Shown here: in pieces, positions 1 through 6,326 of the stretch
Numbering within the stretch: position 1 is the first letter of the stretch
Layout of the letters: every line of letters begins with the position of its first letter
Source: Bacillota bacterium
Lineage (GTDB): Bacteria > Bacillota_E > Sulfobacillia > Sulfobacillales > Sulfobacillaceae
Direction: 5' to 3'
DNA length: 6,584 bases
Assembly: GCA_021820165.1 (NCBI GenBank)
Contig: JAKADW010000123.1
Coordinates: 1-6,584 of the forward strand
Program-made: the position numbers and the translations under genes
Notes under the pieces: model-generated
Databases searched by the model: none
What the model saw: the letters and a program-made list of their open reading frames with translations, nothing else
Told to the model about the DNA's origin: nothing

Positions 1-86
1 TGACTGACGCCGTAATATTCGGCGCAGGCTGAGATGCTTCCCAAATCAGCGACGCCAATGAGGAATTCCAATTGCCGGAGTGTCAT
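1..86 (-). CDS. LysR-family transcriptional regulator, N-terminus only (partial)
   Basis: Read leftward from the ATG at 86-84, the minus strand is open to the window edge and gives 28 residues starting MTLRQLEFLIGVADLGSIS and continuing ACAEYYGVS. This is the classic start of the LysR winged-helix DNA-binding domain: a TLRQLxxF opening, then a GSxxxAAExxxVS-like helix-turn-helix. A purine-rich ribosome binding site (AGAGGG on the minus strand) lies just upstream. The gene is divergent from the frc-oxc operon, the usual arrangement for a LysR regulator and its target, so it probably controls oxalate catabolism in response to an operon metabolite. The ligand-binding domain is outside the window, so the inducer cannot be inferred. 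It is too short to rule out another LysR-like HTH family, but the match is good. Confidence 0.85.
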   Translation of the reverse strand, partial: MTLRQLEFLIGVADLGSISACAEYYGVS

Positions 87-176
87 GGGTTGCCCTCTTT
101 CGCGAATGGTCAACTTATCCTATTCGGTCCCATTGAGCATTCTTGCACGGTTCATGTCCGCACACCGATTTATTAG

Positions 177-190
177 TCAGACATGTCAGA
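177..190. promoter_or_regulatory. Candidate LysR operator: imperfect palindrome TCAGACATGTCAGA
   Basis: The 8-bp core GACATGTC (180-187) is a perfect palindrome. The flanking TC and GA are also symmetric, so 12 of 14 positions match. A longer, offset inverted repeat, TTAGT (173-177) with ACTAA (197-201), surrounds it, and a further ATGTC half-site lies at 154-158. The position, in the AT-rich middle of the lysR/frc divergent region and just upstream of possible -10 elements, suits a LysR activation site. It does not show the textbook T-N11-A spacing exactly, so assignment to this regulator is inference. Confidence 0.4.
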
Positions 191-390
191 AACATAACTA
201 ATTATTATATTACTCCATAAATGCCCTGACTTGAATTGGTTTTCGCTGATTGCGATGCTTTGAGTGAGTTAGATTTGGGTTTAACTTTTCGGGTTCCCGG
301 TTCCAGGGGACGCTCGAAGCGCGGAAATCCGAGGTCATTCGGGCTCCGACCTGTGACGGCTTAGCGAGGGCCGTGCGATTTCATCTAAAC

Positions 391-397
391 GAGGGAG
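391..397 (+). promoter_or_regulatory. Ribosome binding site of frc
   Basis: GAGGGAG lies 10 nt before the GTG at 408. It supports the GTG start, which also gives an N-terminus ([12 protein letters not shown]) that lines up with the start of known formyl-CoA transferases. Confidence 0.7.
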
Positions 398-407
398 TGA
401 ACCAAAC

Positions 408-1664
408 GTGAGTTTACCGTTGGAAGGCATCAAAATTTTAGATTTTACGGGCGTTCAAGCCGGCCCGGCATGCACGCAACTCCTAGCCTGGTTCGGTGCC
501 GACGTGCTGAAAATTGAGAGGCCTGGCGTGGGCGACGTCACCCGGCGCCAACTGCGGGACATCCCGGAGGCGGACGCCTTGTACTTTACCACGTTGAACA
601 GCAACAAGCGGTCATTGGAGTTGGACACCAAAACCCCGGAAGGCAAGAAGATTCTCGAGCAACTTATCCGTGAGGCTGATGTGCTGGTGGAAAACTTTGC
701 GCCGGGGGCCATGGATCGGATGGGGTTTTCCTGGGAGAGAATTCAAGAGATAAATCCCCGCCTCATTTTTGGCTCCGTAAAGGGGTTCGGGGAGAACTCC
801 CGCTATGGTGATTTGAAAACTTACGAAAACGTGGCCCAGTGTGCAGGAGGTGCTGCCTCTACCACGGGGTTTTGGGACGGGCCGCCTACGGTCAGCGGTG
901 GGGCCCTTGGCGACAGCAACAGCGGCTATCACCTGGCTATCGGCATTTTGACCGCCATCATTGATCGGCAGAAGACGGGTCGGGGGCAAAAGGTGAGTGT
1001 GGCGATGCAAGACGCTGTGTTGAACCTCTGCCGGGTTAAACTGCGCGACCAGCAGCGCCTCGACCAGGTGGGATATCTGGAGGAGTATCCGCAATACCCT
1101 AACATCGAGTTTGGCGACGCGGTTCCCCGTGGGGGCAACGCCGGTGGCGGTGGTCAGCCGGGATGGGTGTTGAAGTGCAAGGGCTGGGAGACAGACCCGA
1201 ACGCCTACATCTACTTTACCGTGCAAGAGCAAAACTGGGCCCGTACGGCGGAAGCCATTGGCCATCCTGAGTGGGCCAACGACCCCGCATACAATACTAC
1301 CGCCGCCCGCCAGCCTCATCTCTTCGAGATTTTCGAGGAAATCGAGCGCTGGCTGGCCGACAAGACCAAGTATGAGGCCGTCGACATTCTGCGAAAGTAT
1401 GAGGTGCCTTGCGCGCCCGTCTTGAGCATGAAGGAAATTGAAGAGGACCCCGACCTTCGTGCGAGTGGGACCATCGTCGAGGTCGACCACAAAGTGCGCG
1501 GCAAGTATCTCACCGTGGGGAGCCCGATTAAGTTCTCTGGCTTTAAGCCAGAGATTGTGGCATCCCCCTTGCTGGGCGAGCACACCGACGAGGTATTGGC
1601 CGAGCTTGGCTACACTCCCGAGCAGATCGCTGAATTGCGTCAAAAGAAGGTTGTCTCCGCCTAA
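408..1664 (+). CDS. frc: Formyl-CoA:oxalate CoA-transferase
   Basis: This class III CoA-transferase (CaiB/BaiF family) is a cytoplasmic enzyme that moves CoA from formyl-CoA to oxalate, releasing formate and making oxalyl-CoA. It has 418 residues, close to E. coli YfdW/Frc (416) and Oxalobacter Frc (428). From memory of the family it aligns along its whole length. The catalytic aspartate is D169 in GALGDSNSG, the same number as in Oxalobacter Frc. The flexible glycine loop GGGGQ is at 246-250, and VQAGPACTQ (16-24), [14 protein letters not shown] (94-107), [18 protein letters not shown] (147-164) and the tail [10 protein letters not shown] are conserved. Residue 48, tryptophan in Oxalobacter Frc, is glutamine here. 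About ten residues are missing before the glycine loop relative to Oxalobacter. The start is GTG. It is the first gene of the operon, 88 nt before oxc, its pathway partner. Another CoA-transferase specificity is possible but unlikely next to oxc. Confidence 0.95.
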   Translation: MSLPLEGIKILDFTGVQAGPACTQLLAWFGADVLKIERPGVGDVTRRQLRDIPEADALYFTTLNSNKRSLELDTKTPEGKKILEQLIREADVLVENFAPGAMDRMGFSWERIQEINPRLIFGSVKGFGENSRYGDLKTYENVAQCAGGAASTTGFWDGPPTVSGGALGDSNSGYHLAIGILTAIIDRQKTGRGQKVSVAMQDAVLNLCRVKLRDQQRLDQVGYLEEYPQYPNIEFGDAVPRGGNAGGGGQPGWVLKCKGWETDPNAYIYFTVQEQNWARTAEAIGHPEWANDPAYNTTAARQPHLFEIFEEIERWLADKTKYEAVDILRKYEVPCAPVLSMKEIEEDPDLRASGTIVEVDHKVRGKYLTVGSPIKFSGFKPEIVASPLLGEHTDEVLAELGYTPEQIAELRQKKVVSA

Positions 1665-1693
1665 TAGCGGGCGAAGGCATCACCGGGGAAGAG

Positions 1694-1732
1694 GCGGGGG
1701 AGCGGGTGTGTTGTCTCCCACCCCCGCTTTCT
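1694..1732 (+). terminator. GC-rich hairpin between frc and oxc, weak terminator or processing site
   Basis: GCGGGGG (1694-1700) pairs perfectly with CCCCCGC (1721-1727). An inner GGG/CCC helix can extend the stem, and TTTCT follows. The T-run is short, so full termination is unlikely. Partial attenuation, an mRNA-stability hairpin or chance GC-rich pairing are all possible. The hairpin ends before the oxc ribosome binding site. Confidence 0.35.
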
Positions 1733-1738
1733 ATCACT

Positions 1739-1747
1739 GAGGAGGAG
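1739..1747 (+). promoter_or_regulatory. Strong ribosome binding site of oxc
   Basis: GAGGAGGAG is a near-ideal Shine-Dalgarno sequence 5 nt before the GTG at 1753, and it fixes that non-ATG codon as the oxc start. Confidence 0.8.
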
Positions 1748-1752
1748 ATAGG

Positions 1753-3435
1753 GTGGAATCAACACCGTTAACAGACGGATTTCATGTCATGATCGACGCG
1801 CTAAAACTGAACGGAATCGACACCATATATGGGGTCGCCGGCATTCCCATCACCGACCTTTTACGCCTCGCCCAAGAAGAGGGGATCCGCTATGTGGGCT
1901 TTCGGCATGAGCAAAATGCGGGCAACGCAGCCGCCATTGCCGGATTCCTCACCCAGAAGCCGGGGGTCTGTATGACGGTATCGGGTCCTGGTTTTTTGAA
2001 CGGACTGGTCGCCCTAGCCAACGCGACCACCAATTGCTTTCCGATGATTCTCGTCAGTGGGTCCAGTGACCGTGCCATTATTGATTTGCAGCAAGGAGAC
2101 TATGAAGAGCTCGATCAGCTCAGCGCCGCCAAGCCATTCGCGAAGGCGGCGTTTCGCATCAATCGCCCCGAAGATATTGGCGTAGGCCTGGCTCGCGCCA
2201 TTCACGCCGCGATCTCGGGGAGGCCGGGAGGCGTGTATCTCGACATCACTGCGGAGACTTTTGGATCCGTGCTCGATGTTGAGACGGCAAAAAGGTCTCT
2301 CTTCAAGCCCGTTGATACCTCTCCTATCCAGATCCCAGCGCCAGAATCGATTGAGCGGGCCCGCGATTTGATTTCTCAGGCGAAGCGGCCCTTAATCGTG
2401 CTAGGCAAGGGGGCTGCCTATGCTCAGGCCGACCAGGAAGTTCGGGCCCTGGTCGAAGGCACTGGCATCCCTTACCTACCCATGTCTATGGCCAAGGGAT
2501 TACTGCCTGATTCGCATCCTCAGTCGGCCGCGGCCGCCCGTTCCTATGTACTGGGCAATGCCGACGTGGTGGTGTTGGTGGGGGCGCGCTTGAACTGGCT
2601 ATTGTCGCACGGGAAAAGCCCGCTCTGGTCCGAGTCCGTGCAGTATGTCCAGATTGATATTGATCCCAACGAAATCGACAGCAACCGCCCCATCGCCGCG
2701 CCGGTCGTAGGCGATATTCGTTCGGCCGTATCCGCCTTGTGTCAAGCATTGCCGCCAGGGTCGGTCAATCCGGATCCCGAATGGCTGGAGACCATTGGCG
2801 AGCGCAAGCGAAAAAATCAGGAGAAGATGGCTAAACGCGTCAGTAGCGTTACCAACCCCATGAATTTTTCCAATGCGCTGGGAGCGGTCCGAGAGGTGCT
2901 AAGCTCTCGACCCGATGTGTATGTTGTCAACGAGGGCGCCAACGCGCTGGACTTTGCCAGAAACATTATCGATATGAGTCTTCCCCGCCATCGGTTGGAC
3001 AGCGGCACCTGGGGGATCATGGGCATTGGCATGGGATACGCCATTGCGGCGGCCATGGAAACAGGGAAGCCGGTCGTGGCTATCGAGGGAGACAGTGCCT
3101 TCGGATTTAGTGGCATGGAAATCGAGACGATTTGCCGCTATAAGCTTCCCGTCACCATCGTGGTGTTGAATAATGGGGGCATCTACCGCGGAGATCCCGA
3201 AGATGGCCCGCCTTCCCCCACCGGGTTTGTTCACGATGCGCGCTACGACAAGCTTATCGAGGCTTTCGGGGGGGAGGGGCGGTACGTTACGGATCCCGAG
3301 GGGTTGGCTCGGGCCGTGAAAGATGGCATCGCCTCGGGACGGCCGACTCTCATTAACGCGGTCATCGATCCCACGGCCGGAACCGAGAGTGGGCACATTC
3401 AAAGTCTCAACCCGAAGAGCGCTTTAGAAAAATAG
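1753..3435 (+). CDS. oxc: Oxalyl-CoA decarboxylase
   Basis: This thiamine-diphosphate (ThDP) enzyme converts oxalyl-CoA to formyl-CoA and CO2 in the cytoplasm; formyl-CoA returns to Frc. It has 560 residues, near the roughly 568 of the Oxalobacter enzyme, and aligns with it along its length as I recall that sequence. Three ThDP-family domains are visible. The N-terminal pyrimidine-binding domain (about 1-180) carries the cofactor-activating glutamate E53 in [12 protein letters not shown] and the active-site pair Y117-E118 in [10 protein letters not shown]. The central domain (about 195-345) contains [15 protein letters not shown] and [12 protein letters not shown]. The C-terminal pyrophosphate domain has the Mg/ThDP motif GDS at 446-448 through NN at 473-474, followed by GGIYRG with Y478. 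The conserved C-terminal tail ESGHIQSLN (545-553) closes over the active site in the family. The start is GTG. The PAS gene begins 23 nt after its stop. Confidence 0.96.
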   Translation: MESTPLTDGFHVMIDALKLNGIDTIYGVAGIPITDLLRLAQEEGIRYVGFRHEQNAGNAAAIAGFLTQKPGVCMTVSGPGFLNGLVALANATTNCFPMILVSGSSDRAIIDLQQGDYEELDQLSAAKPFAKAAFRINRPEDIGVGLARAIHAAISGRPGGVYLDITAETFGSVLDVETAKRSLFKPVDTSPIQIPAPESIERARDLISQAKRPLIVLGKGAAYAQADQEVRALVEGTGIPYLPMSMAKGLLPDSHPQSAAAARSYVLGNADVVVLVGARLNWLLSHGKSPLWSESVQYVQIDIDPNEIDSNRPIAAPVVGDIRSAVSALCQALPPGSVNPDPEWLETIGERKRKNQEKMAKRVSSVTNPMNFSNALGAVREVLSSRPDVYVVNEGANALDFARNIIDMSLPRHRLDSGTWGIMGIGMGYAIAAAMETGKPVVAIEGDSAFGFSGMEIETICRYKLPVTIVVLNNGGIYRGDPEDGPPSPTGFVHDARYDKLIEAFGGEGRYVTDPEGLARAVKDGIASGRPTLINAVIDPTAGTESGHIQSLNPKSALEK

Positions 3436-3458
3436 GCAAGAAAAGGGGTTTCTATATC

Positions 3459-3902
3459 GTGGAATTTGACCCGAAGGAATTTGCCATCACGTTGGTCCGT
3501 ACCATGTCTGACGCGGTCATTTATTCGGATGCCGAGGGAATCATCCGCTGGTGGAACGATGGGGCGGCTTCCATGTTCGGCTACTCGTCTAAGGAAGCGG
3601 TAGGCCAGTCATTGGATATCATCATCCCGGAAAATCTTCGGGCCCGCCATTGGGAGGGCTACCGGCGCACGATGGAAACGGGAGAAAGCCGGTATGGTGC
3701 CGGGGATCTTTTAGCGGTGCCGGCGATGAGGAAGGACGGCACGCGGATTTCGGTGGAGTTCACCATCGTTCCGTTTCATGATGAGAATCAGCGCATGGCG
3801 GGCATCGCGGCGGTCATGCGCGACGTGACCAAAGCGTTTAACGAGAAACGGGAGCTCAGAAAAAAACTGGCTGCCTACATCGCCGGGGGAGCCCAACATT
3901 AG
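3459..3902 (+). CDS. Stand-alone PAS-domain protein in the oxalate operon
   Basis: This 147-residue protein is essentially one PAS domain (about 10-127) plus a charged C-terminal helix (about 126-142). PAS landmarks are the opening helix and DAVIYSDAEGIIRWWNDGA (18-36), MFGYSSKEAVGQSL (39-52), the IIPENLRARHWEGYRRTMETGES stretch (55-77), the MRKDGTRISVEFTI strands (90-103) and the closing MAGIAAVMRDVT (113-124). There is no kinase, cyclase, HTH or membrane segment and no cysteine. His64, in RHWEGY, aligns by eye with the proximal haem histidine of FixL and DosP, so haem binding is possible; the FixL distal arginine is not evident, and many non-haem PAS domains share this stretch. It begins at GTG with a GGGG-type ribosome binding site and sits between oxc and the formate dehydrogenase gene, suggesting a sensory or adaptor role in the pathway. 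The partner is unknown. Confidence 0.85.
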   Translation: MEFDPKEFAITLVRTMSDAVIYSDAEGIIRWWNDGAASMFGYSSKEAVGQSLDIIIPENLRARHWEGYRRTMETGESRYGAGDLLAVPAMRKDGTRISVEFTIVPFHDENQRMAGIAAVMRDVTKAFNEKRELRKKLAAYIAGGAQH

Positions 3903-3942
3903 GCAAGCTCGTCTGAGTAGCTCGCAAGAGGGGGATATCACC

Positions 3943-5871
3943 ATGGCTCATGCGACGCGGAAAAGGACCGTGCGTGCGCGTCTCGCGCACCCCCTGGTTC
4001 GGATTAATGGCACCTTACAGGAAGCGACCTGGGACGAAGCCTTGGATCGGGCCGGCGCGTTGTTCTCATCCGTCAAGGCGCAATACGGCGGGGATGCGTT
4101 GGGGGTGTTCAGTTGCTCTAAGTCCACCAATGAGTTGAACTACCTGGCATCCAAATTCGCTCGTGTCGTCTTCCAGACCAACAACATTGATTCCTGTAAC
4201 CGTACGTGACACGCGCCGTCCGTCGTGGGTCTCACGACAGTATTCGGCAGCGGGGCCGGCACCAGTTCATATGACGACTTCCATCATACCGCCTTCATTC
4301 TATTGGTTGGTTCTAACGCGGCGGAAGCCCATCCGATTATTTTCCACCATATTATGAAGGGTGTTCACAATGGGGCGGAGCTTGTGGTGGTGGACCCACG
4401 TCAGACGCTCACCACCGGAAAGGCGCATGAACATCTACAAATCGCCATTGGGTCGGACATTGCCTTGGCGAACGCGATGGCACACGTCATTATTCGGGAT
4501 GGCCTCTATCATCGGAACTTTGTCGCCGAGGCCACCGAGGGCTTCCACGAGTTTGCCGAGCACGTCAAGGATTGGACACCCGAGCGAGCCGAAGCCGCGA
4601 CCGGTATTTCGGTGGCTCGCATCGTATCCTTGGCTCGCCGGTATGCCATGGCGCCTACGGCCATGATTGCATGGACTTTGGGTATTACCGAGCACCATAA
4701 CGCGGTCGATAATGTCCGAGCGCTCATCAATTTGGCGCTTCTGTGCGGGAACGTTGGGCGCCCCGGCACGGGTCTCAATCCCTTGCGAGGGCAAAACAAC
4801 GTGCAGGGTGGCGGGGACATGGGGGCGCTGCCGGGACGCTTGCCCGGGTTTCAAGACCTGACCGACCCTGACGTGCGCGAGAAGTTCGAAAGGGCCTGGG
4901 GTGCGCCGATTAGTCCGACGCCGGGTTACGACCAAACCCAAATGTTTTCGGCGATGGCCCAAGGGAAGCTTAAGGGACTCTTCGTCATCGGAGAAAATCC
5001 CGCTCAATCTGATGCCAACAGTCGCCATGTGAGAAGCTTACTCAGCAATCTGGATGCGCTCGTCGTTCAAGACATCTTTCTTACCCCGACGGCCGAGCTG
5101 GCCCATGTGGTGTTTCCGGCTACCGCCTCGTTCGCCGAGGCTGAAGGAACGTACACCAATAGTGAAAGGCGGGTTCAACGGGTGAAAGCGGCGCGCCGTC
5201 CCCCCGGCGAAGCGCGAGACGACCTGTGGATTTTGGCATCGCTAGCGCGGGCCATGGGACACGAATGGCCCGTTCTCACGGCCCACCAGGCCTTTGACGA
5301 AATGCGGCATCTGACCACCAATTATCGCGGCATCACCTATGAACGGATGGAGGCACTTCACGGCATGCAGTGGCCCGTCTATGACGAGAGCCACCCTGGG
5401 AGTCCGGTGTTGCACGAGCGCTTGTGGCAACCGGAAACCGGGCCAAAAGCTCCTTTTGCGGTGGTGGATTGGGAGCCCCCAGTGGAATCTCCGAGCGAGG
5501 AGTATCCGTTCATTTTGACCACGGGACGCCGCTTGGCGTTTTACAACACCGGGGTGCAGTCAAATGTCTACGATCACCCTCAGAATATCGGCGAGTGGAT
5601 GGAAATTCATCCGGACGACGCGTCAAAGCTCGGCATCGATGACTGGGAAGTCATCGAGGTTATCTCGGCCCGTGGTCGGGTAGAGGTGCCGGCACACGTC
5701 TTTGAGGCCGTAGCGCCGGGCACAGTCTTTATGACGCTCCATTTTCCGGATGAGGTGACGACCAACGATCTCACCATTGACGCCAACGATCCCAAGTCAG
5801 GCACGGCGGAATTCAAAGCGGCCGCCGTTCGATTGGCACGGCTTCAAGGTGCGGGGAGAAAAGAGGCATGA
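3943..5871 (+). CDS. fdhA: Formate dehydrogenase catalytic subunit, selenocysteine-containing, lacking the N-terminal [4Fe-4S] domain
   Basis: This molybdenum/tungsten bis-MGD enzyme subunit oxidises formate to CO2. The frame is interrupted only by TGA at 4207-4209, read here as selenocysteine, giving 642 residues with Sec89. Context matches E. coli FdhF around Sec140: NNIDSCNRT, Sec, HAPSVVGL, with His90 matching FdhF His141. R282 in NPLRGQNNVQG lies 193 residues after Sec, exactly the spacing of FdhF Arg333. Other shared stretches are DPRQT, EGFHEF and NNVQGGGDMGALP. The C-terminal MGD-binding domain runs from about 520 (EYPFILTTGRR) to 635. Unlike FdhF (715 residues), it begins beyond the cysteine-rich [4Fe-4S] domain and has none of the four ligands. 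The frame is open upstream only to 3829, with no CxxC and no ATG. The ribosome binding site AGAGGGGG lies before the ATG. The stop overlaps the NuoE-like gene by 4 nt (ATGA), so the two are translationally coupled. The family is near certain; the split Fe-S module is inference. Confidence 0.93.
4207..4209 (+). other. In-frame TGA recoded as selenocysteine (Sec89)
   Basis: The codon falls at the active-site position that is Sec or Cys throughout the formate dehydrogenase family. Reading frame and family similarity continue without a shift on both sides: DSCNRT before, HAPSVVGL after. A hairpin of SECIS type follows at the right distance. A sequencing error or pseudogene would not be expected to hit this codon and carry such a hairpin. 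Confidence 0.95.
4222..4238 (+). promoter_or_regulatory. Bacterial SECIS hairpin for selenocysteine insertion
   Basis: GTCGTG (4222-4227) and CACGAC (4233-4238) form a perfect 6-bp stem closing the loop GGTCT (4228-4232). The loop begins 18 nt after the TGA. In E. coli fdhF, as I recall it, the loop also starts with GGUC at 18 nt after the UGA, and its G23 and U24 contact SelB; the same residues occur here at the same positions. A T is present at position 17 (4223), where E. coli has a bulged U, but here it can pair with A4237. The hairpin lies wholly in coding sequence for SVVGLTT. Confidence 0.9.
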
Positions 5872-6326
5872 CAATGAGAGATGAAAAGAATGCTGCCGTT
5901 TTGCTGCGCATACAATCGCTGTTGCGTGATCTAGGTCGGGAGCGTAGTCAATTGTTGCCCGCGTTATGGCGCGTGTTTGACGAATATCGTTATCTGGGAC
6001 CGGAAATGATTGAGGCGGTTTCTCGGACCATGAATATTCCCTACGCGGAAGTCTATGGAGTCGCCTCGTTTTATGCCCTTTTTGATAATGCCGAGGGTCA
6101 TCGCCCCATTTATGTCTGCACGGATGTCATGTGTGCCCTAGCCGGATCGGAAGAGCTTTTGAAGGCCTCGGAAGATTTTCAGCGGGGGACGACGGTGTCA
6201 GTAAAGGGAGCGCCCTGTTTAGGCCACTGTGATGCGGCGCCGGCTTTGTTCGATGGGCGGGCCACCATCCGCCGGGCGACAAAGGAAGCCTTAGCGGCCG
6301 CGATTCGAGGTGAGGATCATGCCTGA
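5868..6326 (+). CDS. NuoE-like [2Fe-2S] subunit of NAD-linked formate dehydrogenase
   Basis: This 152-residue protein has the thioredoxin-like [2Fe-2S] ferredoxin fold of NuoE, HoxE and FdsG. It has an N-terminal helical part (about 1-75) with the family stretch IPYAEVYGVASFYALF (57-72). Four cluster cysteines follow: C84 and C89 in YVCTDVMC, and C117 and C121 in APCLGHC (spacings CxxxxC and CxxxC). It would relay electrons between the formate dehydrogenase and the NuoF-like FMN/NAD subunit in the cytoplasm. The length fits FdsG (about 150). The ATG overlaps the fdhA stop as ATGA, with GGGGAGA 8 nt upstream. An alternative ATG at 5874 has GAGG (5863-5866) upstream, so the start could be two codons later. 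The end overlaps the next ATG, so all three redox genes appear translationally coupled. Confidence 0.93.
   Translation: MTMRDEKNAAVLLRIQSLLRDLGRERSQLLPALWRVFDEYRYLGPEMIEAVSRTMNIPYAEVYGVASFYALFDNAEGHRPIYVCTDVMCALAGSEELLKASEDFQRGTTVSVKGAPCLGHCDAAPALFDGRATIRRATKEALAAAIRGEDHA

Larger units (their letters stand above)
87..407. promoter_or_regulatory. Divergent promoter region and leader between lysR and frc
   Basis: No gene is seen in these 321 bp. The stretch at about 165-235 is AT-rich and stands out from its GC-rich surroundings. It holds TATTAT (203-208) and TATATT (206-211) on the plus strand and TATAAT on the minus strand (209-204), so it could supply -10 elements in both directions. No convincing -35 box pairs with them, as is common for activator-dependent LysR promoters. 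A second plus-strand candidate is TTGAGT (260-265), 16 nt, TAACTT (282-287), which is weak. The right part, 288-390, is GC-rich and looks like untranslated leader. Which promoter is used cannot be decided from sequence alone. Confidence 0.55.

Noticed and set aside
8..24. Inverted repeat CGCCG/CGGCG at the left edge
   Set aside because: It lies within the LysR helix-turn-helix codons and has a short 5-bp stem; most likely coincidence.
204..209. TATAAT on the minus strand as a defined lysR promoter
   Set aside because: No acceptable -35 box is found at 16-18 nt, and AT-rich sequence gives such hexamers by chance. It is kept only as part of the general promoter region.
612..1643. Long open frame on the minus strand across frc (343 codons)
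   Set aside because: It is the mirror of a strongly conserved coding gene, with no recognisable domain and no ribosome binding site. GC-rich codon bias explains it.
2899..3402. Minus-strand open frame across oxc
   Set aside because: It lies opposite the conserved ThDP-binding domain and has no recognisable protein features.
3943..4209. A pseudogene or frameshift in fdhA caused by the TGA stop
   Set aside because: The frame is unchanged across the TGA, the position is the family's Sec site, a SECIS hairpin follows, and the rest of the gene is intact.
4435..5028. Minus-strand open frame of 197 codons across fdhA
   Set aside because: It is a shadow of the conserved molybdopterin domain, with no independent support.
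4225..5871. A separate 548-residue protein starting at GTG 4225
   Set aside because: Codon 4225 is Val95 of the formate dehydrogenase, inside the SECIS stem. Starting there would remove the active-site Sec and His, and there is no convincing ribosome binding site.
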